64,000 nucleotides of DNA from contig LN554846.1 of NCBI GenBank assembly GCA_000953695.1, forward strand, positions 1,674,001 to 1,738,000, read 5' to 3'. Every line of letters begins with the position of its first letter. The stretch's first letter is position 1. Shown here piece after piece: positions 45,543 through 54,100 of the stretch. Position numbers and translations under genes: made by a program. This stretch comes from Aliivibrio wodanis. GTDB lineage: Bacteria; Pseudomonadota; Gammaproteobacteria; Enterobacterales; Vibrionaceae. Below the pieces are notes generated by a model, which saw nothing but the letters and a program-made list of their open reading frames with translations, was not told where the DNA came from and ran no database searches.

Positions 45543-46841
45543 TTATTTAAAAGTGTACGAATACTGAATTGAGTAAATCATCGCTGTTGATTTAGTTACT
45601 TCGAAGTAGCTGCCGTCTTCTAAGTGAGAGCCTGTGTTATCACCTTCAATATAAGCAAAACCAAAATCAACCATATGTTGAGAAGCAATATAAGAAATAC
45701 CCGTTGTGTACCAATTACGATCAGAGTCTGGAATAGAAGCCGTTACATGTTCATCGGTAGGTGTTTCATCTTTAGCCCAACCAGCACGAACAATTAAGCT
45801 CGGAGAAATATTATACGTAGCGCCAATAGAGTAACGGTTTGAATCTTTCCACTCTTCAGCTTTACGCATACATTCATTATCGTTCTGACCAGCGGTACTA
45901 CATTCACCATTTGGTGATGTTGCTAAAATTTCTTCAAATGCATTCCAACCAATACGAACCCAGCTATAGTGAACAGCAAAGTCTTGCGTCACTTGGTGGT
46001 AACCTGATACTTCCATAAGAGATGGTAAAGAAAGTGTCAGCTCACCATCAACATCAACCAAATAATCAAACATGCCATTGTCAGTATTCAACTGAAGGCC
46101 CGAAAACTTACCTTCCATATCAATGTCAGTCGCTCCGGTATAAGCAATACCCCAACGATGATCTTCATTTAGCTCATATAAAGCACCCACTTTATAGCCA
46201 AAACCAAAGCCCTCACCTTCCATGCTCGCAATGGCATTACTACCATCAGGAGAGAAGTTACTCGCAAGTGAGCTATAACGATTTAACTCAGCATGAGCCA
46301 TTAAGATACTTGCAGAAACGCCTAAAGTTAGTTGTTCTGTTGCTTTATAGGCAAATGAATTATTGATATTAACAACTGACACAGCAGTATCACCCGCAAT
46401 GTCACCGAACTTTTCATTCGTTGCATCGCTATATTCTGAAGCAAGACCAAAATCAGCATAAGCACCAATACCCCAAGTGAATTTTTCATTAATTGGCATA
46501 CTGAAGAAAATATTTGGAACTAAAGCAGTTGGAGCCGCTTCTGATTCATGAGTAACTTCTGACTTATAACGAGCACCCTGCTTCCAAAAATCAACGGTAA
46601 CATCAGGATCAATATATGAAATACCACCAGTGAAGTTTTTCTCTTCTAGCATGCTAAGAGATGCAGGGTTTCGTGCTAATGTTGAAGCGTTATCTGCAAT
46701 AGCTGCTTCACCTGCAAATGCACGGCTAAGACCTGATGCTGAATGCTCTACTATTTGGAAACCAGCAGCATTTGAATTAACTGCAAATAGTGTTGCAGAT
46801 ACAGCAAAAGCAACTTTGGTAATATTACGTATATTGATCAT
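45543..46841 (-). CDS. fadL: FadL-family long-chain fatty acid porin
   Basis: 432 residues. Signal peptide (VAFAVSATLFAVNSNA), then AGFQIVEHSASGLSRAFAGEAA and NASTLARNPAS, the FadL hatch with its conserved NPA; then beta strands ending in aromatic residue (SYTFK tail with IQYSYTF). It takes up long-chain fatty acids through the outer membrane. First gene of the fadL-volA unit. Confidence 0.92.
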   Translation of the reverse strand: MINIRNITKVAFAVSATLFAVNSNAAGFQIVEHSASGLSRAFAGEAAIADNASTLARNPASLSMLEEKNFTGGISYIDPDVTVDFWKQGARYKSEVTHESEAAPTALVPNIFFSMPINEKFTWGIGAYADFGLASEYSDATNEKFGDIAGDTAVSVVNINNSFAYKATEQLTLGVSASILMAHAELNRYSSLASNFSPDGSNAIASMEGEGFGFGYKVGALYELNEDHRWGIAYTGATDIDMEGKFSGLQLNTDNGMFDYLVDVDGELTLSLPSLMEVSGYHQVTQDFAVHYSWVRIGWNAFEEILATSPNGECSTAGQNDNECMRKAEEWKDSNRYSIGATYNISPSLIVRAGWAKDETPTDEHVTASIPDSDRNWYTTGISYIASQHMVDFGFAYIEGDNTGSHLEDGSYFEVTKSTAMIYSIQYSYTFK

Positions 46842-47187
46842 GGAGAACCTATTCTGTAATGATTAAAACATTCCATTTTTTGATGACACCACAATCCATA
46901 TGGCGTTCACTTTACACCTGCATTTTTACAGAATATCGTTTAAATGTAAACTTTAGCGCATATCATTTGTTAAGTTTTAGTTTTTTAAAAATACAATAAA
47001 GACAGCAACTACATGATATTAAAAAGATAAACAACACCTCCGATCATTAACTTAGAGTTAACACTCTAATGATGCGTGATTTTTAAAGAATTTAACACCT
47101 CGTAAATATTGTAAATTTTTTGATCTCTAGGTAGTCAAAGAGTTACAATTAGCCCGCTTTCAAAATAATTAAAATTAAGGATATTTC
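46842..47187. promoter_or_regulatory. fadL / carboxypeptidase divergent region with palindrome
   Basis: A 346-bp gap. At 47052-47069 lies the inverted repeat TTAGAGT-TAAC-ACTCTAA with perfect 7-bp arms, inside a wider ATCATTA ... TAATGAT frame (47043-47073). This could be an operator for either gene; the regulator is unknown. Confidence 0.5.
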
Positions 47188-48672
47188 ATGAGTCATTACC
47201 AAAAGCTTGTTGAACATAATTTAAAAATTTCTCGCTTTGAACATCTATCTGCCATTTGTGGTTGGGACCAAGCAGCTGTAATGCCATCTGGTGGGAATGA
47301 AGCGAGATCAGAAGCCATGGCTGAGCTGTCTGTTCATCTACATCAACTTGGTAATGCCCCGCAGTTAGCTGAATGGTTTGATAAAGCAGAATCAGAGTCT
47401 TTATCGACTAATGAGCAAGCAAGCCTTCGTGAAATGAAATCTCAATGGCAACAAACCACTGCTCTACCAGAAGCTTTAGTCGAAGCACAATCTCTTGCAG
47501 GTTCTAAATGTGAACATGCGTGGCGTACTCAACGTGGTGAGAATGATTGGGCGGGTTTTAGCAAGAACTTTGCAGAAGTTGTCGCGCTATCAAAAGAAGA
47601 AGCTCAGATCCGCGCAGACATCACAGGATTAACGCCTTACGATGCCATGCTTGATTTATACGAACCAGGAACCACCACCGCTAAACTTGATGTGGTTTTT
47701 GATAACGTAAAAACATGGCTGCCAACACTTATCCAACAGATCCAAGAAAAACAAGCGACAGAGTCTATACATTTACCAAAGGGCCACTACCCGACAGAGC
47801 AACAGCGCAAGCTAAGTTTAGATGTAATGAAGCTTCTGAATTTTGATTTTGACCATGGTCGACTTGATGTCAGCATGCACCCTTTCTGTGGCGGCGTTCC
47901 TACCGACGTTCGTATTACCACCCGTTATGATGACAGTGATTTTGTGCAATCATTAATGGGCACGGTACATGAAACGGGTCATGCACGTTATGAACAAGGT
48001 TTACCAAAAGCGTTTGCAGGGTTACCAGTAGGACAAGCTCGTTCGATGGGCATTCATGAATCTCAAAGCCTGTTTTTTGAAATGCAATTAGGCCGCAGCC
48101 AAGAGTTTATAGCTCAACTGTCTCCTTTAGTTGCTAAACACTTTACTCAAGCTGATCCAAAAATCATTGAATCAAGTAACCTGCAAAAAATCTACACACG
48201 AGTAAACCCAGATTTTATCCGTGTTGATGCTGATGAAGCAACCTACCCTGCTCACGTTATTCTTCGTTATGAAATTGAACGTGACTTAATGAACGGTAAA
48301 ATCGAATACACAGATATCCCTGAATTATGGGATACAAAAATGCAGCAGTACTTAGGTTTATCAACTAAAGACAATTACAAAAATGGTTGCATGCAAGACA
48401 TTCACTGGACAGACGGCAGCTTTGGTTACTTTCCAAGCTACACATTAGGTGCAATGTACGCAGCACAGTTTATGGCAGCAATGAAAAAAGAAGTAAACGT
48501 TGCAGAGCAGATCTCGCAAGGTAATCTAGAACCAATCTTTGCATGGTTAGATAAGAACATTTGGAAGAAAGCATCCCTACTCTCAACAGATGAGTTGGTT
48601 AAACAAGCGACAGATGATGTGTTGAATCCTGAATTCTTTAAAGCGCATTTAGAGACGCGTTATTTAGGATAA
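47188..48672 (+). CDS. M32 metallocarboxypeptidase
   Basis: 494 residues, the normal M32 size. Zinc motif HETGH (residues 261-265) in GTVHETGHARYEQGLP, followed by GIHESQSLFFE with the third ligand, and the family segments DVRITTRYDDSDF and YPAHVILRYE. It removes C-terminal residues from peptides, probably in the cytoplasm since no signal is seen. Single gene with terminator. Confidence 0.93.
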   Translation: MSHYQKLVEHNLKISRFEHLSAICGWDQAAVMPSGGNEARSEAMAELSVHLHQLGNAPQLAEWFDKAESESLSTNEQASLREMKSQWQQTTALPEALVEAQSLAGSKCEHAWRTQRGENDWAGFSKNFAEVVALSKEEAQIRADITGLTPYDAMLDLYEPGTTTAKLDVVFDNVKTWLPTLIQQIQEKQATESIHLPKGHYPTEQQRKLSLDVMKLLNFDFDHGRLDVSMHPFCGGVPTDVRITTRYDDSDFVQSLMGTVHETGHARYEQGLPKAFAGLPVGQARSMGIHESQSLFFEMQLGRSQEFIAQLSPLVAKHFTQADPKIIESSNLQKIYTRVNPDFIRVDADEATYPAHVILRYEIERDLMNGKIEYTDIPELWDTKMQQYLGLSTKDNYKNGCMQDIHWTDGSFGYFPSYTLGAMYAAQFMAAMKKEVNVAEQISQGNLEPIFAWLDKNIWKKASLLSTDELVKQATDDVLNPEFFKAHLETRYLG

Positions 48673-48710
48673 GAGCTAGACGTTAATTCGTCACTTTACT
48701 TTAAATAATT

Positions 48711-48745
48711 AAAAAATGGATGTAGTTTTGGCTGCATCCTTTTTT
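48711..48745 (+). terminator. Terminator of the M32 gene
   Basis: AAAAAATGGATGTAG / CTGCATCCTTTTTT stem with a 6-nt loop. Confidence 0.9.
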
Positions 48746-48882
48746 GTTCTATGACTAATAAACCATCCCTCACCCTCCTATTCCATTTAGGAATAGAATG
48801 AATACCAAGCTTTCCTTTATAAAATAAAAAAATCGCCCGTAGAATATTTCTTCTAATTCATCACACTTAGAAGTGACCATCC

Positions 48883-50013
48883 ATGAAATACATCTGCATG
48901 GCGTGTAATAAAGAATACGCACCTAAACCTGAACTCATTAAATGTGAATGTGGCTCCGCCCTATGGGTTAAACCTCAAACGTCATTTAGTAAAAAAGATC
49001 TCATAAAAAATGACTTCACACCTAGACGCTATTCTAGTGTTTTCCCAGTAAAAAAAGATGACATCAAAATCACTTTCAGTGAAACCATCACACCTCTTTG
49101 CCAAGCTGAAATATCAGGAACTCCAGTACTGGTTAAACTCGATTCGCTGCAACCAACAGGCTCATTTAAAGATCGAGGAGCCTCTCTTGTAATCAACTAT
49201 CTCAACAACCATGGAATAACGAACATTGCTGAAGACTCAAGCGGTAATGGAGGAAGTGCTTATGCCGGTTATGCCGCTAAAGGAAAAATGCAATGCAATA
49301 TATTTGTGCCTGCTGGTACATCCAAAGGAAAGACGACACAAACGCGATTATACGGCGCTAACTGTATTAAAATAGAAGGAACAAGAGAAGACGTTGCTCT
49401 AGCCGCAATAGAGAGCAGCGTCACTCATGGAAGCCATTACGTTGGGCATAACTGGCATCCCCTATTTATCGAGGGAGTCAAATCTATCGCTTATGAAATA
49501 TGGGAACAATGTGGGTATAAAGCCCCTGATAATTTTGTTGTTCCCGCAGGGAATGGAAGTTTACTCGCCGGGGCATATATCGGTTTCTCTGAATTATTAA
49601 AAGGCGGAGAAATAAGCAAACTCCCTCGCCTTTTTGGTATTCAAAGTGAAAGCATTCAGCCGTTCGTTCAAACCTTTAACAATAAAGAAATCAACATTAC
49701 TTCAGAAGATACCATTGCTGAGGGTATTAAGATTAAGCGTTCATCACGAATGAATGAAATCCTTCAATTTGTCAAAGAAACGAATGGGGATTTTATTAGT
49801 GTTAGTGAACAACAAATTCAATCAGCATTAAAAGAAATGGGAGTGCAAGGATACTTTATCGAACCAACATCAGCGACGGCATTTGCAGGAATCGCTCAGC
49901 TTATAAAAACGCAAGAAATCAAACCTGACGAGATTACCGTTGGTGTCGTAACCGGAAATGGACTCAAAGCAACAAACTCAATTGAACATTTAATCAATGA
50001 TATGAGAGGTTAA
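48883..50013 (+). CDS. Threonine-synthase-like PLP enzyme
   Basis: 376 residues. N-terminal zinc-ribbon CMACNKEY ... CECGS, then fold type II PLP domain with lysine K96 in TGSFKDRGAS, NGGSAYAGYAAKG, and the phosphate loop-type NFVVPAGNGSLLAG. It belongs to the threonine synthase/threonine deaminase group; the substrate is uncertain. It is followed after 2 bp by a RidA-like gene, so its chemistry likely releases reactive enamines that RidA proteins destroy. Confidence 0.8.
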   Translation: MKYICMACNKEYAPKPELIKCECGSALWVKPQTSFSKKDLIKNDFTPRRYSSVFPVKKDDIKITFSETITPLCQAEISGTPVLVKLDSLQPTGSFKDRGASLVINYLNNHGITNIAEDSSGNGGSAYAGYAAKGKMQCNIFVPAGTSKGKTTQTRLYGANCIKIEGTREDVALAAIESSVTHGSHYVGHNWHPLFIEGVKSIAYEIWEQCGYKAPDNFVVPAGNGSLLAGAYIGFSELLKGGEISKLPRLFGIQSESIQPFVQTFNNKEINITSEDTIAEGIKIKRSSRMNEILQFVKETNGDFISVSEQQIQSALKEMGVQGYFIEPTSATAFAGIAQLIKTQEIKPDEITVGVVTGNGLKATNSIEHLINDMRG

Positions 50014-50327
50014 TAATGAAATATATTCAAACTAAAAATTCATTAAAAGCAGCAGGACATTACTCTCAAGCGATAGTACATAATGGATTAATTTACGTAT
50101 CAGGCCAATTACCAATTAACCCAAACACAGGAGAAAAAATAAACGGTGATATAAGCCAACAGACCCATCGCGTATTAGATAATTTGAACACCATTCTTGA
50201 AGAAGCAGGAACCGATCTTCAACAAGTATTAAAACTGGTTATTTACATTTCAGACATTGATATGTGGGACACGGTTAATGATATTTGCAAAGAATACTTT
50301 ATGGATCATAAACCGGTGCGAACCATA

Positions 50328-50335
50328 GTACCAAC
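50328..50335. repeat. IS66 target site duplication, left copy (GTACCAAC)
   Basis: GTACCAAC precedes the element and recurs right after it at 52686-52693. Confidence 0.95.
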
Positions 50336-50408
50336 GTAAGCGCTTAACTAACCACACATATCAATATTAAGCATGCTTTGCCATAGTATCTTTTTAATCG
50401 GAGGTATT

Positions 50409-50708
50409 ATGAATCAACAAAGTAAGCGCGACCATTGGGCTAATATTTTAGAGCAGCAGAAAGAGAGTAACCTATCTATCAAGCAATTTTGTATTGATAA
50501 TGAAATAAGCTACCAAACCCTTTATTACTGGTCAAAGAAGCTCAGCGAGTCAGAAGTCACAACAAAAATTCACCCCATTATCGTGACAGAGCCAACACAA
50601 GAGCCGTCAAATATTGTGGTGCTGACATGTAATAATGGCCTTCGTGCCGAGTTACCAGCAAACCTTAATTCCAAACAAATAAAACATTGGGTTGATGCAT
50701 TGCAATGA
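50409..50708 (+). CDS. tnpA: IS66 accessory protein TnpA (copy B)
   Basis: Identical in protein to copy A; helix-turn-helix DNA-binding accessory protein with start at 50409 after GGAGG. Overlaps tnpB by 4 bp. Confidence 0.93.
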   Translation: MNQQSKRDHWANILEQQKESNLSIKQFCIDNEISYQTLYYWSKKLSESEVTTKIHPIIVTEPTQEPSNIVVLTCNNGLRAELPANLNSKQIKHWVDALQ

Positions 50709-51049
50709 TACAGTCAGGAAAGGTTTACCTCGTCGTTGGCGTCACCGACATGAGAAAATCCATTGATGGCTTATCACTCATTGTCGCCGAAACGCTGGAA
50801 ATGGACCCATTCAGTGAAGCCTGGTTTATTTTTTGTAACCGCAATCGAGATAAACTCAAGATCTTGTTTTGGGATACCAATGGTTTTTGGCTTTATTATC
50901 GTCGCTTAGAAAAAGGGACGTTCAAATGGCCAACTCCCAATATTGATGGTGCGCTCCACATTAGCAGACAACAACTCAACTGGCTTTTATCTGGACTGAC
51001 TTTAGATCATGCTAAAGCTCATAAGCCGTTATTTAACCTAGAAGTGTGA
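50705..51049 (+). CDS. tnpB: IS66 accessory protein TnpB (copy B)
   Basis: 114 residues identical to copy A, IS66 Orf2 type (VTDMRKSIDGL). ATGA-coupled to tnpA. Confidence 0.95.
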   Translation: MIQSGKVYLVVGVTDMRKSIDGLSLIVAETLEMDPFSEAWFIFCNRNRDKLKILFWDTNGFWLYYRRLEKGTFKWPTPNIDGALHISRQQLNWLLSGLTLDHAKAHKPLFNLEV

Positions 51050-51134
51050 TCGCTGATAATGATCATCAAATTGGACTTGAACGATCCTTTTTCGATGTCA
51101 CACTTAGGGTAATTAAACAACCTTGAGCTAAAGC

Positions 51135-52658
51135 ATGACCGATCTTCCTAATGATATTGAGCAACTAAAAGCGATGCTACTTGAGCTTCATAATCAAAAT
51201 GAAGCCAAAGAGAAGCTGCTTGTTGCCAAGCAAGAAGAAGTCGCTGAATTAAAAACTCAAGTTGCACTCTTGGTTGAGCAATTAAACCTAAATAAATCCA
51301 AGCGCTTCTCATCGCAAAGTGAAAAAGTACCAAAAGGTACTTTCAATGAAGCTGAGCAGCAAAACTCGCTCCCTAAATCGAATGATGAGAAGAAAAAAAC
51401 AGGTCGCAAGCCTCTACCAAAAGAGCTTGAGCGTGAGATACACAAGCATGAACTCAATGCACCTTATTGTGAATGTTGTGATGAACCATTGCATGAATGT
51501 GGCGTTGAAACCTCAGAAGAGCTTAAAATTATTCCTCAAAAGGTCACTGTCATTCGCCACGAACGCACTAAATACGCTTGTCGCCAATGTGAAAAAACGC
51601 AAACCCAATCCAAAATTATCACCGCACCAAAGCCCGCTAGTATGATCCCCAAAAGCATGGGAAGCGCAGGAGCTTTCGCGGCGGTAGTCACAGCAAAATA
51701 CGTAGATGCACTGCCACTGTATCGCCAAGTAGATATCCTAAATCGGTCTGATATTGATATAAGCCGAGCGACGCTTGCTAATTGGTGTGTTCAGTTGGGT
51801 AATAAAGTGAAACCAGTCATTGATGAGATGAAATCAAGGCTGCTTAATGAAAAGCTTATCTGCGCAGATGAAACCACAGTACAAGTGCTACGCGAAGAAG
51901 ATAGAAAAGCGCAAACCAAATCTTATATGTGGGTTTACCGTAGTGGTGAGTTCATTAAAACCCCTGTTGTTATCTATGATTATCACCCAAGCCGTGCAGC
52001 AACGTGTGCAAAAGACTTTTTAGGTGATTACTCAGGGTACTTACTCTCTGATGGCTACAGCGTATACGACACATTAGATGCAGTGACACAAGCAGCATGT
52101 ATGGCGCATGCTCGTAGAAAGTTCACCGATGCACAAAAAGCGTCACCCTCTAAAAAAGCGGGAAAACCTGAAAAAGCCCTCAACTTCATCGCCAAACTTT
52201 ACGGCGTAGAAAGAAAGGCAAAGGGATTATCCGCAAATGAACGGCAGAAGATAAGAAAACAGGAAGCTGAGCCAATATTGAGTGAATTTAAAGCGTGGCT
52301 TGATGTTCAAAATGTCTTACCCAAAGGGGCATTAGGTAAAGCTATCGCCTACACTCAAAAGCAATGGCCTAAATTACTCACCTATCTTGAGGATGGTGAT
52401 ATCAGCATCGATAATAATGTCACAGAAAGAGACATTAGGCCGTTTACCACAGGTAGAAAAAACTGGATGTTCTCAACGTCTGTTGATGGAGCGAAGGCCA
52501 GTGCTAACTTGTATAGCTTGGTAATGACGTGCCGCGCCAATGACATTAACCCGTATTATTACTTCCAGTATCTATTTACGGAATTACCTAAACGTGATCC
52601 AGTTGATGATATGTCGGATCTTATGCCGTGGCTCGTTGAAATGAGTGATGCAGAGTAA
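51135..52658 (+). CDS. tnpC: IS66 transposase TnpC (copy B)
   Basis: 507 residues identical to copy A: coiled coil, zinc-finger cysteines and the DDE catalytic residues are intact, so this copy should be active. Confidence 0.97.
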   Translation: MTDLPNDIEQLKAMLLELHNQNEAKEKLLVAKQEEVAELKTQVALLVEQLNLNKSKRFSSQSEKVPKGTFNEAEQQNSLPKSNDEKKKTGRKPLPKELEREIHKHELNAPYCECCDEPLHECGVETSEELKIIPQKVTVIRHERTKYACRQCEKTQTQSKIITAPKPASMIPKSMGSAGAFAAVVTAKYVDALPLYRQVDILNRSDIDISRATLANWCVQLGNKVKPVIDEMKSRLLNEKLICADETTVQVLREEDRKAQTKSYMWVYRSGEFIKTPVVIYDYHPSRAATCAKDFLGDYSGYLLSDGYSVYDTLDAVTQAACMAHARRKFTDAQKASPSKKAGKPEKALNFIAKLYGVERKAKGLSANERQKIRKQEAEPILSEFKAWLDVQNVLPKGALGKAIAYTQKQWPKLLTYLEDGDISIDNNVTERDIRPFTTGRKNWMFSTSVDGAKASANLYSLVMTCRANDINPYYYFQYLFTELPKRDPVDDMSDLMPWLVEMSDAE

Positions 52659-52685
52659 AGCATCACTAGTTCATTGAGCGCTTAC

Positions 52686-52693
52686 GTACCAAC
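52686..52693. repeat. IS66 target site duplication, right copy (GTACCAAC)
   Basis: Second copy of the 8-bp duplication; the ridA 3' fragment follows. Confidence 0.95.
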
Positions 52694-52755
52694 CAGAGAA
52701 TTGCACTTTGGATTAAAGATTGAAGTCGATTGCATTGCTATATGCGAATAACACC

Positions 52756-53601
52756 TCATAGCTTAATATTGACGTGCTCAGAAAGTGCGGTAATGACTTT
52801 CTGAACTCGCTCTAATCGATAATTATTTTGTCTAGTGCATATATAGATGGGTCTAAAAAGCGGTTTGAGTTCGCTATATTGATATAAATAACGCGCTTCT
52901 ATATTTAATGCTTTTATTACCGAAAAAGGAATCAGTGCCGGAGCAGTTCCTTGTAATGCTAAATGAGCTGCTGCGATATATGAATCTAGCTCCATTATAG
53001 GGTTCACTTTTAAGGCTTCTAAAATAACCGATTGATGAGTATTCGCACTGTTTGTCAGATCCGTTGTTATCAATTCACTAGGTAGCTTATCCAAATATTT
53101 GTTACTAACAACATAAAATGGTTCATCAAAAAGATGGAAGCTTAATAATCCATGTCCAGATGGTAAATACCCAGCACAAAGGCCTAGCGTCGCTTTTCCT
53201 GATTTTACATTTTCGACAATTCGTGGCGTGTGATTCGTTGTGACTGTCAAATTTGGGTCATCATGAAAACATGTTGATAGCGCTTGGCTGAAATACCCTG
53301 CCACAAGCGTTTCAGAGCAATCAATTCTAAGTAAAGAGTCATTCGCTAAGGCTTGTTGTTCATATATGCGTCCGCAAAGTTCACTAAACGTTGGAGCGAT
53401 ATTATCAATTAGCGATTTAGCATCAGCCGTGAGCGTGACATAACGACCATTAGGCTCTATTAATTTTTTCCCTAAACGCTTTTCTAGCTTTGTAATACGC
53501 TTACTCACCGCAGATTGACTAAGGTACAGGACGCTGCCTGTACGGCTCATTGTCTTCTCTTTACTTAAAACTAAAAGTGTTTCAATACCTTCAAGTAACA
53601 T
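52756..53601 (-). CDS. LysR-family transcription regulator
   Basis: 281 residues. N-terminal winged helix (SRTGSVLYLSQSAVSKRITKLEKRLGKKLI) and a periplasmic-binding-like effector domain. Its end lies 4 bp from the end of the ridA fragment, convergent. It may control the threonine-synthase-like/ridA unit or genes elsewhere. The ATG at 53601 is preferred; a GTG lies one codon before. Confidence 0.88.
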   Translation of the reverse strand: MLLEGIETLLVLSKEKTMSRTGSVLYLSQSAVSKRITKLEKRLGKKLIEPNGRYVTLTADAKSLIDNIAPTFSELCGRIYEQQALANDSLLRIDCSETLVAGYFSQALSTCFHDDPNLTVTTNHTPRIVENVKSGKATLGLCAGYLPSGHGLLSFHLFDEPFYVVSNKYLDKLPSELITTDLTNSANTHQSVILEALKVNPIMELDSYIAAAHLALQGTAPALIPFSVIKALNIEARYLYQYSELKPLFRPIYICTRQNNYRLERVQKVITALSEHVNIKL

Positions 53602-53764
53602 CACATTATCTTATGAAAATCAGGAATAGTTAACTCAGTTTATCTATGTTTTATGATGCTTGCAAAAAAGTTGATGGGGAATGATTTGTATATCAAACTT
53701 TGAAAACACCCCTGAAAAAATCTTAAACGGCATTCATTTTGTAATTCGATTTTGATCATCACTT

Positions 53765-53810
53765 TATCCCCGATAAGGGATAAGATCTACTTTATCCTCG
53801 ATCGGGGATA
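53765..53810. promoter_or_regulatory. Two HipB-type operators (TATCC-N8-GGATA)
   Basis: TATCCCCGATAAGGGATA (53765-53782) and TATCCTCGATCGGGGATA (53793-53810) both fit the E. coli HipB operator consensus exactly, 28 bp centre to centre. No hipB or hipA gene is present in the window. Confidence 0.7.
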
Positions 53811-53858
53811 TTGCAAATATGATGGGGTGTGGTGATTATTGAAGAATATCTCGTATCA

Positions 53859-53896
53859 AAAAATGGATGTAATTATTTAAAATTACATCCATTTTT
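53859..53896. terminator. Perfect terminator hairpin without an upstream gene
   Basis: AAAAATGGATGTAATT / AATTACATCCATTTTT, 16-bp perfect arms, 6-nt loop. It could act in both directions. It resembles the hairpin after the M32 gene. Confidence 0.8.
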
Positions 53897-54100
53897 AATA
53901 TCTACTAACCTATTTTATCAACAGAAATACGACAGTAATTTAAACTAAATTAGAGAAAAATTAATTAATATAGATAGTTATTGATCTGCAAGTGTCAATA
54001 AGTACCAAAGATGCCTTATTTGCTAAGTATTTACGCATAATATATAGCTCTTATAACTTGACTAAATCACTTAAACTAACAAAAAACTAAACACATTGAT

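Larger units (their letters stand above)
50336..52685 (+). mobile_element. IS66-family insertion sequence, copy B
   Basis: 2350 bp with GTAAGCGCT ends and 8-bp duplications, tnpABC on the plus strand. Same length and the same three proteins as copy A, in the opposite orientation, 38.6 kb apart. It interrupts the ridA-like gene. Confidence 0.97.
50016..52751 (+). pseudogene. RidA-like enamine/imine deaminase, interrupted by IS66
   Basis: The 5' part (50016-50335) encodes 106 residues of a RidA-family protein: GHYSQAIVHNGLIYVSGQLP and HKPVRTIVPT with the conserved Arg. Then IS66 begins and a stop follows at once (ACG TAA). Removing 2350 bp of IS and one GTACCAAC copy restores the frame into RELHFGLKIEVDCIAICE and a stop at 52751. 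The full protein would be about 125 residues, normal for RidA. The lost strand belongs to the trimer core, so the truncated protein is probably inactive. It removes reactive 2-aminoacrylate-type intermediates made by PLP enzymes such as its neighbour. Confidence 0.88.
53605..54100. other. Gene-free region with orphan operators and terminator
   Basis: 496 bp between LysR and the ATPase gene. It contains two HipB-type palindromes and, 49 bp later, a perfect terminator hairpin with no gene between them. The rest is A/T rich with no supported frame. Confidence 0.6.

Noticed and set aside
53821-53950. Frame from a GTG after the HipB-type operators, considered as a residual hipB or hipA piece
   Set aside because: The roughly 38 codons run through the terminator hairpin and show no HTH or kinase motif.
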